Assembly: GCF_027594145.1 (NCBI RefSeq)
Contig: NZ_JAQFFK010000001.1
Coordinates: 372,001 to 436,000, forward strand
Direction: 5' to 3'
Length of the DNA: 64,000 nt
From: Methanococcoides alaskense
GTDB lineage: Archaea; Halobacteriota; Methanosarcinia; Methanosarcinales; Methanosarcinaceae
The notes beneath the pieces were generated by a model, which did no database searches, was not told the origin of the DNA, and was given only the letters and a program-made list of their open reading frames with translations. Made by a program: the position numbers and the translations under genes. This document shows positions 47,252 to 58,133 of this stretch, piece after piece (within the stretch, counting starts at the first letter, position 1; each line of letters starts with the position of its first letter).

Positions 47252-48259
47252 TTACTCTTCGTTGAGTTCGCTGTTAAGCCATGGCATCATTGCCCTGAGC
47301 TTCTTACCAACGACCTCGACAGGGTGTTCCCTTTCAAGGCGCTCCATTGAGGTCAGTACAGCATGGTTTGTCTGTCCTTCAAGGACGAACTCACGTGCAA
47401 ACTCACCGTTCTGGATCCTCTCGAGTGCAACGTACATTGCTTCACGGGACTCTTCGTTGATGATCTGTGGGCCTACTGTAAGACCGCCATATTCTGCGGT
47501 GTTGGATACTGAATACCACATCTTCTCAAGACCGCCCTCGTGGATGAGGTCAACAATGAGCTTGAGCTCGTGTAGTGTCTCGAAGTATGCCATTTCCGGC
47601 TGGTATCCTGCTTCGACAAGAACTTCAAAGGATGTCTTGATAAGACTTGCGACACCGCCACAAAGGTCGACCTGCTCTCCGAAAAGATCGGTCTCGGTCT
47701 CTTCACGGAATGTTGTCTCGATGACACCGGCTCTTGTACATCCTACACCCTTTGCGTGTGCGAGTGCCATTTCACGTGCATTTCCGCTTGCATCCTGATA
47801 GATTGCGATAAGACCTGGTACGCCAGCTCCTTCCTTGTATGTCCTTCTTACAAGGTGACCTGGGCTCTTTGGTGCTACCATGTAAACATCAAGGTCCTTT
47901 GATGGTACGATCTGGTTGTAGTGGATGTTGAATCCGTGTGAGAACACAAGGGAATTTCCTGCTTCAAGTCCTGGCTCGATCTCTGAATAATATACTTTTG
48001 ACTGGATCTCGTCAGGAAGGAGGATCTGGACAACATCTGCAGCTTTTGCAGCGTCTGCTACGGTCATGACCTTAAGACCATCGTCTTCTGCCTGTTTCCA
48101 GCGGCGGCTTCCTTCTCTGAGGCCGATAACGACATCAAGGCCGGAGTCGTGAAGGTTCTGTGCCTGAGCATGACCCTGGCTACCATAGCCCATTACAGCA
48201 ATTGTTTTACCTTTAAGTGCGCCAAGATCGGCGTCTTTGTCATAGAACATTTCTACCAT
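47252..48259 (-). CDS. ilvC: Ketol-acid reductoisomerase
   Basis: This 335-residue class I enzyme converts acetolactate or acetohydroxybutyrate to the dihydroxy acid using NADPH and Mg2+. Motifs: [25 protein letters not shown] and [14 protein letters not shown] (metal site). It is last of the cimA-ilvB-ilvN-ilvC run, in the pathway for valine and isoleucine. The IS605 right end lies only 5 bp from its stop. Confidence 0.96.
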   Translation of the reverse strand: MVEMFYDKDADLGALKGKTIAVMGYGSQGHAQAQNLHDSGLDVVIGLREGSRRWKQAEDDGLKVMTVADAAKAADVVQILLPDEIQSKVYYSEIEPGLEAGNSLVFSHGFNIHYNQIVPSKDLDVYMVAPKSPGHLVRRTYKEGAGVPGLIAIYQDASGNAREMALAHAKGVGCTRAGVIETTFREETETDLFGEQVDLCGGVASLIKTSFEVLVEAGYQPEMAYFETLHELKLIVDLIHEGGLEKMWYSVSNTAEYGGLTVGPQIINEESREAMYVALERIQNGEFAREFVLEGQTNHAVLTSMERLEREHPVEVVGKKLRAMMPWLNSELNEE

Positions 48260-48303
48260 GTTTATTTCTCCTTATTCTGAAAATATTAAATATGAATGAT
48301 CGA

Positions 48304-48789
48304 TTATGGGCTCTTTGAGCCTCTGTTAAGAGCTACTATTCCGGTTCTTGCCATCTCTTTGATACCGAATGGCTTAAGCAAGGTCTGAATTGCCTTTATC
48401 TTTTCAACGTCACCGGTAACTTCGATGGTCACTGACTTTGAGGCAACATCGATTATCCTTGCCCTGAAGATATCGACTATCTGTATTATCTCTGCACGAT
48501 TGCTGGCATCGGCATTAACTTTAATGAGGGCCAGTTCTCTCTCAACGAACTCTTCTGAACTGAGGTCTATCACACGAATGACATCGATGAGCTTGTTAAG
48601 CTGTTTCATGACCTGTTCAAGCACGTGATCATCACCGCTAACAATGATGGTCATCCTTGAAGTCGTAGGGTCTTCAGTGATCCCTACTGCAAGGCTGTCA
48701 ATATTGAAACCACGGCGCGAAAAGAGCCCGGAGACCCTTGCCAGTACTCCGTATTTGTTCTCTACCAGGACTGCAAGTGTGTGTCTCAT
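48304..48789 (-). CDS. ilvN: Acetolactate synthase small (regulatory) subunit
   Basis: This 161-residue protein has an N-terminal ACT domain ([21 protein letters not shown]) and a C-terminal ALS_ss_C domain. It binds valine and tunes the catalytic subunit. It overlaps the large-subunit gene by 4 bases (ATGA), which fits equimolar synthesis. Confidence 0.95.
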   Translation of the reverse strand: MRHTLAVLVENKYGVLARVSGLFSRRGFNIDSLAVGITEDPTTSRMTIIVSGDDHVLEQVMKQLNKLIDVIRVIDLSSEEFVERELALIKVNADASNRAEIIQIVDIFRARIIDVASKSVTIEVTGDVEKIKAIQTLLKPFGIKEMARTGIVALNRGSKSP

Positions 48790-50477
48790 TGTATGTCCTC
48801 CAGATCGAGTATCTCGTTTATTGCAGCACCTGCCGGGACCATAGGGGATACATTCTCCTCACGTTCGATGACGAAATCGATAAGTACAGGCCCATTGGCC
48901 TCAACTGCTTTTTCGATTGCAGCTTTCACTTCGGATGGCTTTGTTACGCGTATTCCCATTGCACCGTATGCTTCTGCCAGCTTGACGAAGTCAACACTGT
49001 TCTCAATGGTGGTGTGTGAATACCGGTGCTCGAAGAACAATGCCTGCCATTGTCTGACCATTCCAAGATAACCATTGTTGAAAATTGCAATGATTATGGG
49101 GATGTTGTTCTGGACAATGGTTGCCATTTCCTGTGAGTTCATCTGGAACGAACCGTCACCGGAAACATCGACAACGATCTTGTCGGGTCTGCCGAGCTTG
49201 GCACCGATGGCTGCCGGGAAACCATAGCCCATTGTTCCGAGTCCGCCTGAGGATATGAATGTACGAGGTTCTTTGTAGTTGAAATACTGGGCAGCCCACA
49301 TCTGGTGCTGTCCGACCTCAGTGACAATTATCGCATCAGGGCATACCTCGCTTATCTGTTCGAGGATGTACTGGGGCTTGATGACATCATTCCTGTTGAC
49401 ATAGAACAACGGGAAATCCCTCTTCCATGTGGCAATTTTGTTGAGCCAGTCTTTGGTATCGCATTCGGAAACATGTTCAAGCAGTGCACCCAGGATCTGC
49501 TTTGCATCGCCGACTATCGGGACATCTACTTTTATGATCTTTGAGATTTCCGCAGGGTCGATATCAATGTGGATAACCTTTGCATTCGGTGCGAAAGATG
49601 TTGTCTTTCCGGTTACTCTGTCATCGAAACGTACGCCTACTGCTATGAGAACATCGCTTTCCTGAATTGCATAGTTCGCATATTTCGTGCCGTGCATTCC
49701 AGGCATTCCGAGATAAAGTTCATTATCGTTCGGGAATCCTCCGATACCGGTAAGTGTCGTCGTAACAGGTGCTTTGAGCTTCTCGGCAAATGCCAGCAGT
49801 TCTTTGCTTGCTTCCGATCCTATCACACCGCCGCCTGCATAGATCACGGGTCTTTTCGCACCTTTAATGACAGATGCAGCTCTCTTTACCTGCTGTGCAT
49901 TGCCTTTGAATGTTGGTTTGTATCCACGCAGTTCGACCGTGTCAGGATATACAAAATCAAGCTCGTCTGTTGTAATGTCCTTTGGAATGTCGACAAGTAC
50001 TGGTCCGGGTCTGCCTGTGGAAGCAATATGAAATGCTTCCTTGATGATCCTTGGCAGGTCCTTTACATCCTGTACGAGATAATTGTGTTTTGTGATGGGC
50101 ATCGTAATGCCTGTGATGTCAGCTTCCTGAAAGGCGTCATTGCCTAACATTGAGCTTGGTACCTGTCCGGTGAAAGCTACCATTGGAATTGAATCCATGT
50201 ATGCGTTCGCAATACCTGTGACAAGATTAGTTGCTCCCGGGCCTGATGTTGCGAGGCATACACCGACTTTACCTGTAGCTCTTGCGTATCCTTCTGCTGC
50301 ATGGACTGCTGCCTGCTCGTGTCTGACGAGCAGATGGTGCAGGTGTGCATCATAAAGTTCATCATAGATAGGGAGCAGCACGCCTCCCGGATATCCGAAA
50401 ATTATTTCGACGTTTTCCCGATACAGGCACTCGACGAATGCTCTTGCGCCTGTCATTCTTTCTGCTTTTCCGGTCAT
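48786..50477 (-). CDS. ilvB: Acetolactate synthase large subunit
   Basis: This 563-residue TPP and FAD enzyme makes acetolactate from pyruvate. Motifs: the catalytic Glu near [34 protein letters not shown], and the TPP site [24 protein letters not shown] box lies about 73 bp upstream (near 50551) between it and cimA, so it can be transcribed separately. Co-located with ilvN, ilvC and cimA. Confidence 0.96.
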   Translation of the reverse strand: MTGKAERMTGARAFVECLYRENVEIIFGYPGGVLLPIYDELYDAHLHHLLVRHEQAAVHAAEGYARATGKVGVCLATSGPGATNLVTGIANAYMDSIPMVAFTGQVPSSMLGNDAFQEADITGITMPITKHNYLVQDVKDLPRIIKEAFHIASTGRPGPVLVDIPKDITTDELDFVYPDTVELRGYKPTFKGNAQQVKRAASVIKGAKRPVIYAGGGVIGSEASKELLAFAEKLKAPVTTTLTGIGGFPNDNELYLGMPGMHGTKYANYAIQESDVLIAVGVRFDDRVTGKTTSFAPNAKVIHIDIDPAEISKIIKVDVPIVGDAKQILGALLEHVSECDTKDWLNKIATWKRDFPLFYVNRNDVIKPQYILEQISEVCPDAIIVTEVGQHQMWAAQYFNYKEPRTFISSGGLGTMGYGFPAAIGAKLGRPDKIVVDVSGDGSFQMNSQEMATIVQNNIPIIIAIFNNGYLGMVRQWQALFFEHRYSHTTIENSVDFVKLAEAYGAMGIRVTKPSEVKAAIEKAVEANGPVLIDFVIEREENVSPMVPAGAAINEILDLEDIQ

Positions 50478-50594
50478 GCTATCTTTTCCTTTGTTGATCG
50501 GTAAGATATTATCGATATGTGTTTGTTGATATCTATACTGACCATCAAACTATATATCGACATCTTTCAATTATTGTTCATAAATTACTTGTTC

Positions 50595-52073
50595 TTAATC
50601 CTGTATAAGCTGGTTGATACCGTTTATCACTGCTTCTACAGATGCCATAATTATGTCTGTTCGTGCGCCTCGTGAGGTGACCATCTTTCCATCCTTTGAA
50701 AGTTTTACCAGTACCTCCACAAGTGCATCTGTACCGCCTGTAATGGAATCTACGTGATATTCCTCAAGACGTATATCAGCAACACCGGATACAGCTTTGC
50801 GAATTCCCTCAAAGGCAGCATCCACAGGTCCGTCTCCGATAGCCGCTTCAACGACCTCTTTTCCATCGACTGTCAACCTTACAGAAGCGGTTGGAGTTAC
50901 TCTGTTCCCTGATACGACAGTGAAATCCTCTAACTTGACCTTTGATTCCTGGTATATGTCAAGCACAGTTTCTGCAATTGTCTGAAGATCAGCATCGGTA
51001 ACACGCTTTCCGTGGTCGCCTAGTTCTTTCACACGTGAGACGATCTCATTGAGCTGTGACTTATTCACATCCAATCCCTGTTCTTTCAGTGCAAGTGTAA
51101 CGGAACTCTTTCCTGCATGTTTTCCAAGGACGATCTGTCTTTCACGTCCGATACTTTCCGGGCTTATTGGTTCATAGGTGGAAGTGTCCGCGAGCAATCC
51201 GTGAACATGGATGCCTGCCTCATGGGTAAATGCATTTCCGCCTACAAGTGATTTATTCGGTGCAACAGCGAGGCCTGTGAGACGACTGACAAGCCTTGAG
51301 ACCTTGTAAAGTTCATTGGTCTGAATGCCAGTATCACGCTTGTAGAGCCATTCAAGGACCATGACAACCTCTTCAAGGGCTGCGTTCCCTGCTCTTTCTC
51401 CTATGCCGTTCACTGTCATATGTGCTTCTCTTGCACCGGCATTGAGGGCTGCTACTGTATTCGATACTGCAAGTCCGAAGTCGTTGTGGCAGTGGACAGC
51501 CACCGGCACGTCAATGGATGATGATAGCTCTTTAAATATCTCGGTTGTTCTTTCAGGCACAAGCAGTCCCACAGTATCACAGAAACACACTCTGTCAGCA
51601 CCTACTTCCACACCGGACTTGTACAGGTCCTTCAGGAAGTCTAAATCTGCTCTCGAAGCATCCTCTCCGCTAAGCTCCACTATAAGACCATGGTCCTTTG
51701 CATATTCCACGGCACTTAATGCCATTTCCTTCAATGCTGCCCTGTCTTTTTTCAGCTTCACACTAATATGTAGGTCAGATACCGGTGCCACAAGGTGAAT
51801 TGAATCCACATCACATTCTAATGCGAAATCCACGTCTTGCTGCATAATGCGGCAATAGCTGCAGATCTCTGCGTCTAACCCTTCTGCTGATACGGCACGA
51901 ATTGCCTCACGCTCCCCTTCGGAAGTGATAGCTGAGCCTGCTTCGATAATGTCCACTCCCAGCTCATCAAGCTTACGTGCTATCCAGACCTTCTCTTCTG
52001 TTTTCAGTGCGACACCAGGTGTTTGTTCACCGTCTCTCAATGTTGTGTCCAAAAACCGGATATTTTCAAACAA
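50595..52073 (-). CDS. cimA: (R)-citramalate synthase
   Basis: This 492-residue protein matches the length and sequence style of MJ1392 CimA ([54 protein letters not shown], ending GGTDALVEV and VINGINQL). It condenses pyruvate with acetyl-CoA to citramalate, starting isoleucine synthesis from 2-oxobutyrate without threonine. The adjacent ilv genes support this over isopropylmalate or homocitrate synthase. Confidence 0.88.
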   Translation of the reverse strand: MFENIRFLDTTLRDGEQTPGVALKTEEKVWIARKLDELGVDIIEAGSAITSEGEREAIRAVSAEGLDAEICSYCRIMQQDVDFALECDVDSIHLVAPVSDLHISVKLKKDRAALKEMALSAVEYAKDHGLIVELSGEDASRADLDFLKDLYKSGVEVGADRVCFCDTVGLLVPERTTEIFKELSSSIDVPVAVHCHNDFGLAVSNTVAALNAGAREAHMTVNGIGERAGNAALEEVVMVLEWLYKRDTGIQTNELYKVSRLVSRLTGLAVAPNKSLVGGNAFTHEAGIHVHGLLADTSTYEPISPESIGRERQIVLGKHAGKSSVTLALKEQGLDVNKSQLNEIVSRVKELGDHGKRVTDADLQTIAETVLDIYQESKVKLEDFTVVSGNRVTPTASVRLTVDGKEVVEAAIGDGPVDAAFEGIRKAVSGVADIRLEEYHVDSITGGTDALVEVLVKLSKDGKMVTSRGARTDIIMASVEAVINGINQLIQD

Positions 52074-52378
52074 TGCAATCCCTCAGTTTATTTTTTAGTT
52101 TTTCAGTTTTAATGATCTATCCTTTCTCATCAGCGATCTATATATTTATCACTAATAATAAAGATATTATTTATAGATGCATGCCGCTGACTATAACAGC
52201 CAAAATAATACTCCTATTGTTTTTAGTCTTTTTGGTGTGGGTAGATCTGTATATGCGATATAGTCGCCTGTATATCGTTATGATTAGAAAATTCGATGAT
52301 GCATTGGCGTACGTCAATTCTAAAGAAATACAAAACAAATTATTTTTTAAAAAAGAAAAAAGTATTCTGATATGTTTA
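52074..52378. other. 305-bp gap with cimA promoter
   Basis: An AT-rich sequence with a minus-strand TATA-like box near 52140-52150 is the likely cimA promoter. An overlapping plus-strand frame (51977-52432) has no supporting motif or ribosome site and overlaps both neighbours, so I do not call it a gene. Confidence 0.4.
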
Positions 52379-53431
52379 TCAGAAATACTTGTCGATGTTC
52401 TGAACAGCCTTTGCTATGAGGTTGGCACATGATCTTAGATCCTCAAGGGATAGTACCTCAACTGGTGAGTGGATGTATCTTGTAGGTACACTAATTGTGC
52501 TTGACGGGATACCTTCTCTTGTGAGGTGTATCGCGGTCGCATCGGTAGTTCCGCCGCCACCGACATTGAGCTGGTAGGGTATTTCATTCTCTTCAGCGGT
52601 CTCTTTTAACCATTTTACTACTGTCCTGTCAGCAATAAGTCCTCTGCCGGAAGCATCAACGACTGTGATAACGGCACCTTTTCCCATTTCAAGTGCAGAA
52701 TCGTTCTTGCTTATTCCGGGGTGGTCTCCGGGGAATGTGACATCTACTGCAATGGCGACATCCGGGTTAAGTCCGAAGGCAGATGTGCGTGCACCTTTGA
52801 GCCCAACCTCTTCCTGAACTGTCCCTACGGCATATATGGTTGCATTTATTTTTGTTTCGGATATCTGCTTCATGGCATCAATGAGCATTGCTACTCCTGC
52901 CCTGTTGTCGAATGCTTTACATGTGACCAGACCGTTGGCGAGGGTTGCAAAATCCCTGTCCATGGATATGGCGGTTCCTACGTCCACTCCCATCTTCATG
53001 GCATCTTCTTTGTCCTTTGCTCCGATATCAATGAACATGTCCTCTGCCTTGACCGGTTTCTTTCTGTCTTCCTCTTTCATAACATGCGGGGGTTTTGAGC
53101 CGATAACGCCTGTTAGCTGTCCATTGGTTCCGTGGACTGCAACCCTTTGGCTGTGGAGTGTCTGGTCGAACCAGCCGCCGATCGTCACAAAATGCAGGAA
53201 GCCATTGTCATCAATGTATTGCACCATCAGGCCTATCTCGTCCATGTGTGCTGCCAGCATGATAGTAGGTCCATCACCTTTTTTAGTGGCGATGAGATTT
53301 CCCATCTTGTCCGTTCTGGTCTCATCAACGTATGGCGTGATCTCGTCTTCCATTATCTGTTTGACGTTGTTTTCATGCCCTGATATTCCATGTGCATTAG
53401 ATAATTTTTCAAGTAGCTTCTCAAGTTCCAT
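52379..53431 (-). CDS. M42 family aminopeptidase
   Basis: This 350-residue dinuclear metallopeptidase has LAAHMDEIGLMVQYID (first His-Asp), TCKAFDNRAGVAMLIDAM (bridging Asp), GTVQEEVGLKGAR (catalytic and ligand Glu), AVDVTFPGDHPG and IPSSTISVPTRYIHSPVEV. These are the metal ligands of TET-type peptidases. It probably forms a TET complex trimming peptides. The start is at 53431 (MELEKLLEKL); a long upstream extension to 53605 lacks homology. Confidence 0.92.
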   Translation of the reverse strand: MELEKLLEKLSNAHGISGHENNVKQIMEDEITPYVDETRTDKMGNLIATKKGDGPTIMLAAHMDEIGLMVQYIDDNGFLHFVTIGGWFDQTLHSQRVAVHGTNGQLTGVIGSKPPHVMKEEDRKKPVKAEDMFIDIGAKDKEDAMKMGVDVGTAISMDRDFATLANGLVTCKAFDNRAGVAMLIDAMKQISETKINATIYAVGTVQEEVGLKGARTSAFGLNPDVAIAVDVTFPGDHPGISKNDSALEMGKGAVITVVDASGRGLIADRTVVKWLKETAEENEIPYQLNVGGGGTTDATAIHLTREGIPSSTISVPTRYIHSPVEVLSLEDLRSCANLIAKAVQNIDKYF

Positions 53432-53564
53432 ATCTGATCGCTGGTAGATTGGCTTTCGAGGATATAAAGGTTTGAGTAGGGCCGATGAATGGTGTAGAAT
53501 TAGGGAATGTATTCTGGGGTTGTGTGAATTAAAGAAAAAAAGAAAGTATATAAGAAGAGTTGAA

Positions 53565-54095
53565 TTACTCTTCTTTGCGGCGCTGAAGGAAGAATGCCAG
53601 ACCAATAATTGCTGCTACTGGGAGTGCGATTGTTGGGAATTCTGGTACTTCGACTGAGTCGCTTGCTGATGCAAAATCATGTCCAGCATCGACGGACCAG
53701 ACGTTTCCTTCATTGTCATATACGGTTATTGAACCTGCTTCTGTACCTTTCAATTCAAGAGTGAATGGATATGTGTTAGTTGCGGTAGCAGTGTATGTTA
53801 AGCTTGTAGCTCTAGCTGTGTTCGTCCATCCTGTATCTACACCATTTCCAACAACTCTTGCCTGAAGGTTAGGGTTGTCTGTTTGAACTGTAATAACACG
53901 ACTGTGGTTTCCCAGTAATGGATAGTCTATATCATAGACCAATACAGTTGCTGTTTTGACTGTTGTTCCATCAGGTATGATTGCAATATCTGCTGGGGTG
54001 ATGTCTATCTCAGCAGGCATTGCTGCTGCGGTTCCTGCCATTCCTGCCATAGCCACAATGGCTATTAATAAGTATATTATTATTTTTCCATTCAT
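53565..54095 (-). CDS. PEF-CTERM surface protein
   Basis: This 176-residue protein has a signal peptide (MNGKIIIYLLIAIVAMAGM) and a beta-rich extracellular part. Its C-terminal signal is VPEFPTIALPVAAI, then hydrophobic, ending LQRRKEE. This is the PEF-CTERM tripartite tag (motif, helix, basic end) cut by archaeosortase C. The start is at 54095 after GGTGGTACACAT. The cognate archaeosortase is at 59194-60027. Confidence 0.92.
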   Translation of the reverse strand: MNGKIIIYLLIAIVAMAGMAGTAAAMPAEIDITPADIAIIPDGTTVKTATVLVYDIDYPLLGNHSRVITVQTDNPNLQARVVGNGVDTGWTNTARATSLTYTATATNTYPFTLELKGTEAGSITVYDNEGNVWSVDAGHDFASASDSVEVPEFPTIALPVAAIIGLAFFLQRRKEE

Positions 54096-54329
54096 ATGTG
54101 TACCACCGTATTTAATTAACGACTTAATCTTACATTGTATCATATTATATATAAACATTATGAATAATTGTAAGAAGTCATCATCGTACTCATTATGATA
54201 GATTTGTTTGAGATAACTTCCAGTAATTGTGTGACTGCATTTTCAAAAATAAACTTTAAAACCATTCTGCATGTGTCAAAAAAATCAATATGTTGACATG
54301 ATTACTGTCAACACCATCGTTTGTCACGA

Positions 54330-56648
54330 TCAATTGCGATTAATAATAAAGTCACCATTTATCGTCAATTTTTCAGAGCCTACTGTGTAAACAGTAACAT
54401 AAACATAAGCTTTACCATCGCTTATGGAGCTATTGATATTGGTCTGGTATGTGTAAGTATTATCCTTTATTTCAGGTCCAGATAGCAGGATGTACTTGCC
54501 ATTTCTTACTACTTCGATGGTCGGATCATTTTTTAGACCAACTGATGAGGTAATCTTAATTTTCACATCGTTAGCAGTTTCTTTTTCAGAGATCTCCAGT
54601 ATCAGATCTTCGAGTGATGTATCAACAATAAGGTTATCTATGGCTGTTGTTTGATGATAAGCAAGATCTGTTGCCGTAACTTCCAACGTGTAGGTATTGT
54701 CATTACTTGCTACGAAATAGCCTGACCAGATGTATGAATCATCTGAGGTCATTTTCACTTTCGACCTCTGGTTCTGGAAGTCATTAGTTGTGACCAGGCA
54801 CTCAACTCCTGCCAGTGGTTCTTCTGATCTCACAATGATCAAGGTTGGACCATTTGATGGATTTGGCGATATCTCCAGCTCAAATTCCGGTCCAGTAAGG
54901 TCAATGGTGGTATTCGTATCTGGGTTTTCATGGGCAATCTCCCAGTTACCTGCTCCATCTATTGCCTGTGTTCGGAAATAATAGCTATTTCCTTCAATAC
55001 CTGTGAATGTTGCGGAAGTTCCCTTTGATTCGGATAACCATGTCTGCCAGTTTGTTCCATTACTACTATATTCAACAAGATAGTGGTCGATACCGCTTCC
55101 AATATCTGTACCATTCCATTGGACTTCAAAATCAGTTGTATTTACGCGTATTGGCAATGGCAACATTTCTGATCGTGGAAGGTCGAATTCGAGAAGTCCG
55201 TTCTCTGAGACGTAAGGTGAAAATTCCGAGATTGGAAGTATTATTACTTCATCCCATAATATTTCTACTGGATGGACATCAGTGTTGCCTTTCTGCATCG
55301 ATCTTAATGTTATGAGATTGTTTCCATCGTTCAATATTATTGGCAAATAGACGTGTTGCCAATCATCATTCCCTCCGATCCCATTCTCCCATACCAAAAT
55401 ATTGTTGATAAGTATTTGTTTGAGCTGCGTCTCTGCACCATTTCCAATGGATTGGGTATATGTATCCTTCACAAACAGTGAAAGCACAACAGTTCCCTTT
55501 TGATCTGACCTGATGTTCTGAGAAATATCATAATATTGGTCATTGTAGAATGGTAATTTTCTTTCGTATGGAAGCTTGAATACAAATGCCTGGGAATCAA
55601 ATATTCCTTTTCCTTCAACGTATGTCCCATTGACGTTCGTATCGGTGGTCTCAAAGCTCCAGCCGGTGTTTTGCTCCATGTCATAATTCTCAAGCACCTG
55701 AAGAATGTCTGGTGATTCTTTTTCCTCTTCTTCTGCCAGTTCTTGCAAATATTCGGCCGAGTAATCATGTGTGATCCACAGATGCACCGATCGATATGGA
55801 TTGGATAATACTTCTTCTTTGAAAAGAGCATATTCAAGCTTTGATCTGCCAATACGTATCTGTTCGGGCTGGTATGTCAGGTCATCTTCCCATTTTTCTT
55901 CATCAGATAATGTAACGTTCACCGTTTGAATAACTTCGCCATCAAGCCGCATTTGAAGTATGTAGTTCACATCCTGCTTCTCATAGTTCTCTACTCCAAC
56001 AGTAACTGTAATGGGATCATCAAGGGATGCATTAGTTGGGTAGTTCTCAGCCATCCCTTCAGATCCGAGTATATATAATGCGGTGAACTGTTCCTCTTCC
56101 TGTGTAACCTTTGCGTAGGCGAGCATCCCTGCGGCTATTATAATGGATCCTACAAGAGCTATTATCAGTGCTTTCTCTATCTCGGGAGGGATGCGGTCCT
56201 TTTTCGGAATATTCTCATCATCTGACCGGATGGACTCTATGAATTCGTGAACTGAAAATGTGAATTGGTCTTCTTCCAGATGTCTTCGTCTGGCAATATA
56301 TGTAAGTGCGGCAAAAATGATCGTTAACAGAAGTAATGATATTGATATTGAGTTTGGTCGGAAGAGCCATTGTGTAAGGCTCACTGCGAAACCATCAAAG
56401 ACAGTAATAGCAATACTGAATCCAACACTCAATGTAAAACGTTCGATGTTACTGATATCTCCCCTTTTGGGGAACATCATGGCGATAAATACATAACCTG
56501 GTATGAAAAATATCAAGGGCAGGGCAAAGACTATTCTCAGTGGAGTTTCATTTAGAGGTGGGACAAGGATGAAGATCACTGCAAGCATTGCAAAGGCAAT
56601 AGCTGCTATGAGATCTTGCATATAAATACATTTATCCGATTTGAACAT
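54330..56648 (-). CDS. DUF1616-domain membrane protein with Ig/FN3-like extracellular region
   Basis: This 772-residue protein has an N-terminal DUF1616 domain with about five helices (ALPLIFFIPGYVFIAMMFP, SVGFSIAITVFDG, then a further helix near 165-185). A very long extracellular part follows, with carbohydrate-binding-like (residues about 320-480) and FN3-like (about 490-575, YLVEYSSNGTNWQTWLSES) domains and Ig-like units. It likely assembles or recognises surface glycans or proteins. Its position between PEF-CTERM and ArtC fits a surface-maturation role. Function unproven. Confidence 0.75.
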   Translation of the reverse strand: MFKSDKCIYMQDLIAAIAFAMLAVIFILVPPLNETPLRIVFALPLIFFIPGYVFIAMMFPKRGDISNIERFTLSVGFSIAITVFDGFAVSLTQWLFRPNSISISLLLLTIIFAALTYIARRRHLEEDQFTFSVHEFIESIRSDDENIPKKDRIPPEIEKALIIALVGSIIIAAGMLAYAKVTQEEEQFTALYILGSEGMAENYPTNASLDDPITVTVGVENYEKQDVNYILQMRLDGEVIQTVNVTLSDEEKWEDDLTYQPEQIRIGRSKLEYALFKEEVLSNPYRSVHLWITHDYSAEYLQELAEEEEKESPDILQVLENYDMEQNTGWSFETTDTNVNGTYVEGKGIFDSQAFVFKLPYERKLPFYNDQYYDISQNIRSDQKGTVVLSLFVKDTYTQSIGNGAETQLKQILINNILVWENGIGGNDDWQHVYLPIILNDGNNLITLRSMQKGNTDVHPVEILWDEVIILPISEFSPYVSENGLLEFDLPRSEMLPLPIRVNTTDFEVQWNGTDIGSGIDHYLVEYSSNGTNWQTWLSESKGTSATFTGIEGNSYYFRTQAIDGAGNWEIAHENPDTNTTIDLTGPEFELEISPNPSNGPTLIIVRSEEPLAGVECLVTTNDFQNQRSKVKMTSDDSYIWSGYFVASNDNTYTLEVTATDLAYHQTTAIDNLIVDTSLEDLILEISEKETANDVKIKITSSVGLKNDPTIEVVRNGKYILLSGPEIKDNTYTYQTNINSSISDGKAYVYVTVYTVGSEKLTINGDFIINRN

Positions 56649-56695
56649 CTGTGGACACTATTCTTTTAAATGATATAACTGTTTTCTATATTTAT

Positions 56696-58052
56696 TGGAT
56701 ATAAGCAAGAAGACCACCGGTTTCAATCTCGAATTAAATCGAAGATTTAATGGGAGTTTCATTTCATAGAAAACATCCAGATCAATCTGGATGTCTTGCA
56801 GTGTAACTGCAAGATGAAACAGGTGGATGAATTGCGTAAACAGTTATTTGCTCTTGTTTCTGATATATATTAGTAGTATCAAAACGTATGTTGCAATATG
56901 CGGAAATCCTACAAATTCCGTCTGTACCCGACCAAAGAACAGGAGATAGTTCTGGTCCAAACTCTGGATGTGTGCAGATACATCTATAACGAGTTTCTTG
57001 CAGACAGAAGGAATGCGTATGACAGATGCAACCAGGGATTAACGACATTTGACCAGATCACTCAGGTCAAGTATCTTGAATTCAATACCGAAGTATTTTC
57101 ACAGATCAAACAGGATGTATTGCGAAGACTTGGAAAATCATTCGATGCTTTTTTCAGAAGGTGCAAAACAGGTGAAACACCAGGGTACCCAAGGTTCAAA
57201 GGAAAGGACAGGTATAACAGTTTCACGTACCATCAATCGGGTTTCAAGATAGAAGGAACGAAATTGAAACTTTCCAAGATTGGAAATATTAAGATCAAAC
57301 AGCACCGAGAAGTAGAGGGCAAGATCAAGACATGTTCCATCAAACGTGAAGTGGATCAATGGTATGCAGTCTTTTCTGTTGACATGGGTGCAAGTCCTGA
57401 AAAGATCGATCCGGCTACATCCATGGGGATCGATGTTGGACTTAACTCATGTGTCACGTTGAGCAATGGGGAACAGTACGATTCTCCTGCATATTACCGC
57501 AAGTCGGAAAGATCCCTTGCAGTTCAACAAAAGAGACTGAGTAAGAAGAAGAATGGTTCAGTGAATAGGCTCAAGCAAAAAACTAAAGTTGTTAAGGTTC
57601 ACAGAAAGATACGTAATCAAAGACTTGATTTTAACCATAAGTTGAGCAGGATTCTTGTCAACCGGTTTGACAGGATAGTGTTCGAGGATCTGAGTATCAA
57701 GGACATGGTCAAGAATCATCATCTCGCAAAATCAATACATGATGTTGCATGGGGTCAACTGATCCAGATGGCAAAAAGCAAAGTGGAAGAGGCTGGCAAG
57801 TATGTCGAATTGGTTAATCCCTACAACACATCACAAAAATGCAGTAGCTGTGGGAACATTGTCAAGAAAGGTCTATCGGTCAGGGTACACAAATGTCCTG
57901 AGTGTGGACTTGAGCTTGATAGGGATATTAATGCTGCGATCAATATTTTGAATTTAAGCACCGTAGGGACTATGGGAAGAGCCTGTGGAGTCACGGACGT
58001 TGGTCTGGGCTATGAAGCAGGAAGCCACCTATTTTAATAGGTGGTAGTTCAC
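56696..58052. mobile_element. tnpB-only IS605-type element (copy 2)
   Basis: It has the same left end (GGATATAAGCAAGAAGACC...) after TTTAT and the same right-end hairpin as the copy at 45591-47247, but no tnpA. In its place, about 56735-56825 holds hairpins (CATCCAGAT..ATCTGGATG and TCTTGCAGT..ACTGCAAGA), with TTTCA/TGAAA flanks that pair across them. Terminal parts and tnpB are nearly identical, so it is recent and mobilisable by TnpA in trans. Confidence 0.88.
56898..58037 (+). CDS. tnpB: TnpB RNA-guided nuclease (copy 2, no tnpA)
   Basis: This 379-residue protein is nearly identical to the copy at 46093; the few changes (for example PTREQELVLVKTL to PTKEQEIVLVQTL at the N-terminus) do not touch the RuvC Asp/Glu/Asp or the zinc ribbon. 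The gene is intact, so guide-directed cutting at TTTAT-adjacent sites is possible and would maintain the element. It starts at 56898. Confidence 0.92.
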   Translation: MRKSYKFRLYPTKEQEIVLVQTLDVCRYIYNEFLADRRNAYDRCNQGLTTFDQITQVKYLEFNTEVFSQIKQDVLRRLGKSFDAFFRRCKTGETPGYPRFKGKDRYNSFTYHQSGFKIEGTKLKLSKIGNIKIKQHREVEGKIKTCSIKREVDQWYAVFSVDMGASPEKIDPATSMGIDVGLNSCVTLSNGEQYDSPAYYRKSERSLAVQQKRLSKKKNGSVNRLKQKTKVVKVHRKIRNQRLDFNHKLSRILVNRFDRIVFEDLSIKDMVKNHHLAKSIHDVAWGQLIQMAKSKVEEAGKYVELVNPYNTSQKCSSCGNIVKKGLSVRVHKCPECGLELDRDINAAINILNLSTVGTMGRACGVTDVGLGYEAGSHLF

Positions 58053-58133
58053 TAGAAACTTTTTAAACCATGTGATACTTTATGGATATCGCATTTAGCA
58101 TAGCTGCAGTGAGGGATATTCATTAAAAACAAG

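Noticed and set aside
51977-52432. 151-codon plus-strand frame with hydrophobic stretch
   Set aside because: It overlaps the 5' end of cimA and 3' end of the M42 gene, has no ribosome site, and includes the cimA promoter.
53432-53605. N-terminal extension of the M42 peptidase
   Set aside because: It lacks similarity, runs into the PEF-CTERM gene and the family starts at the MELEK methionine.
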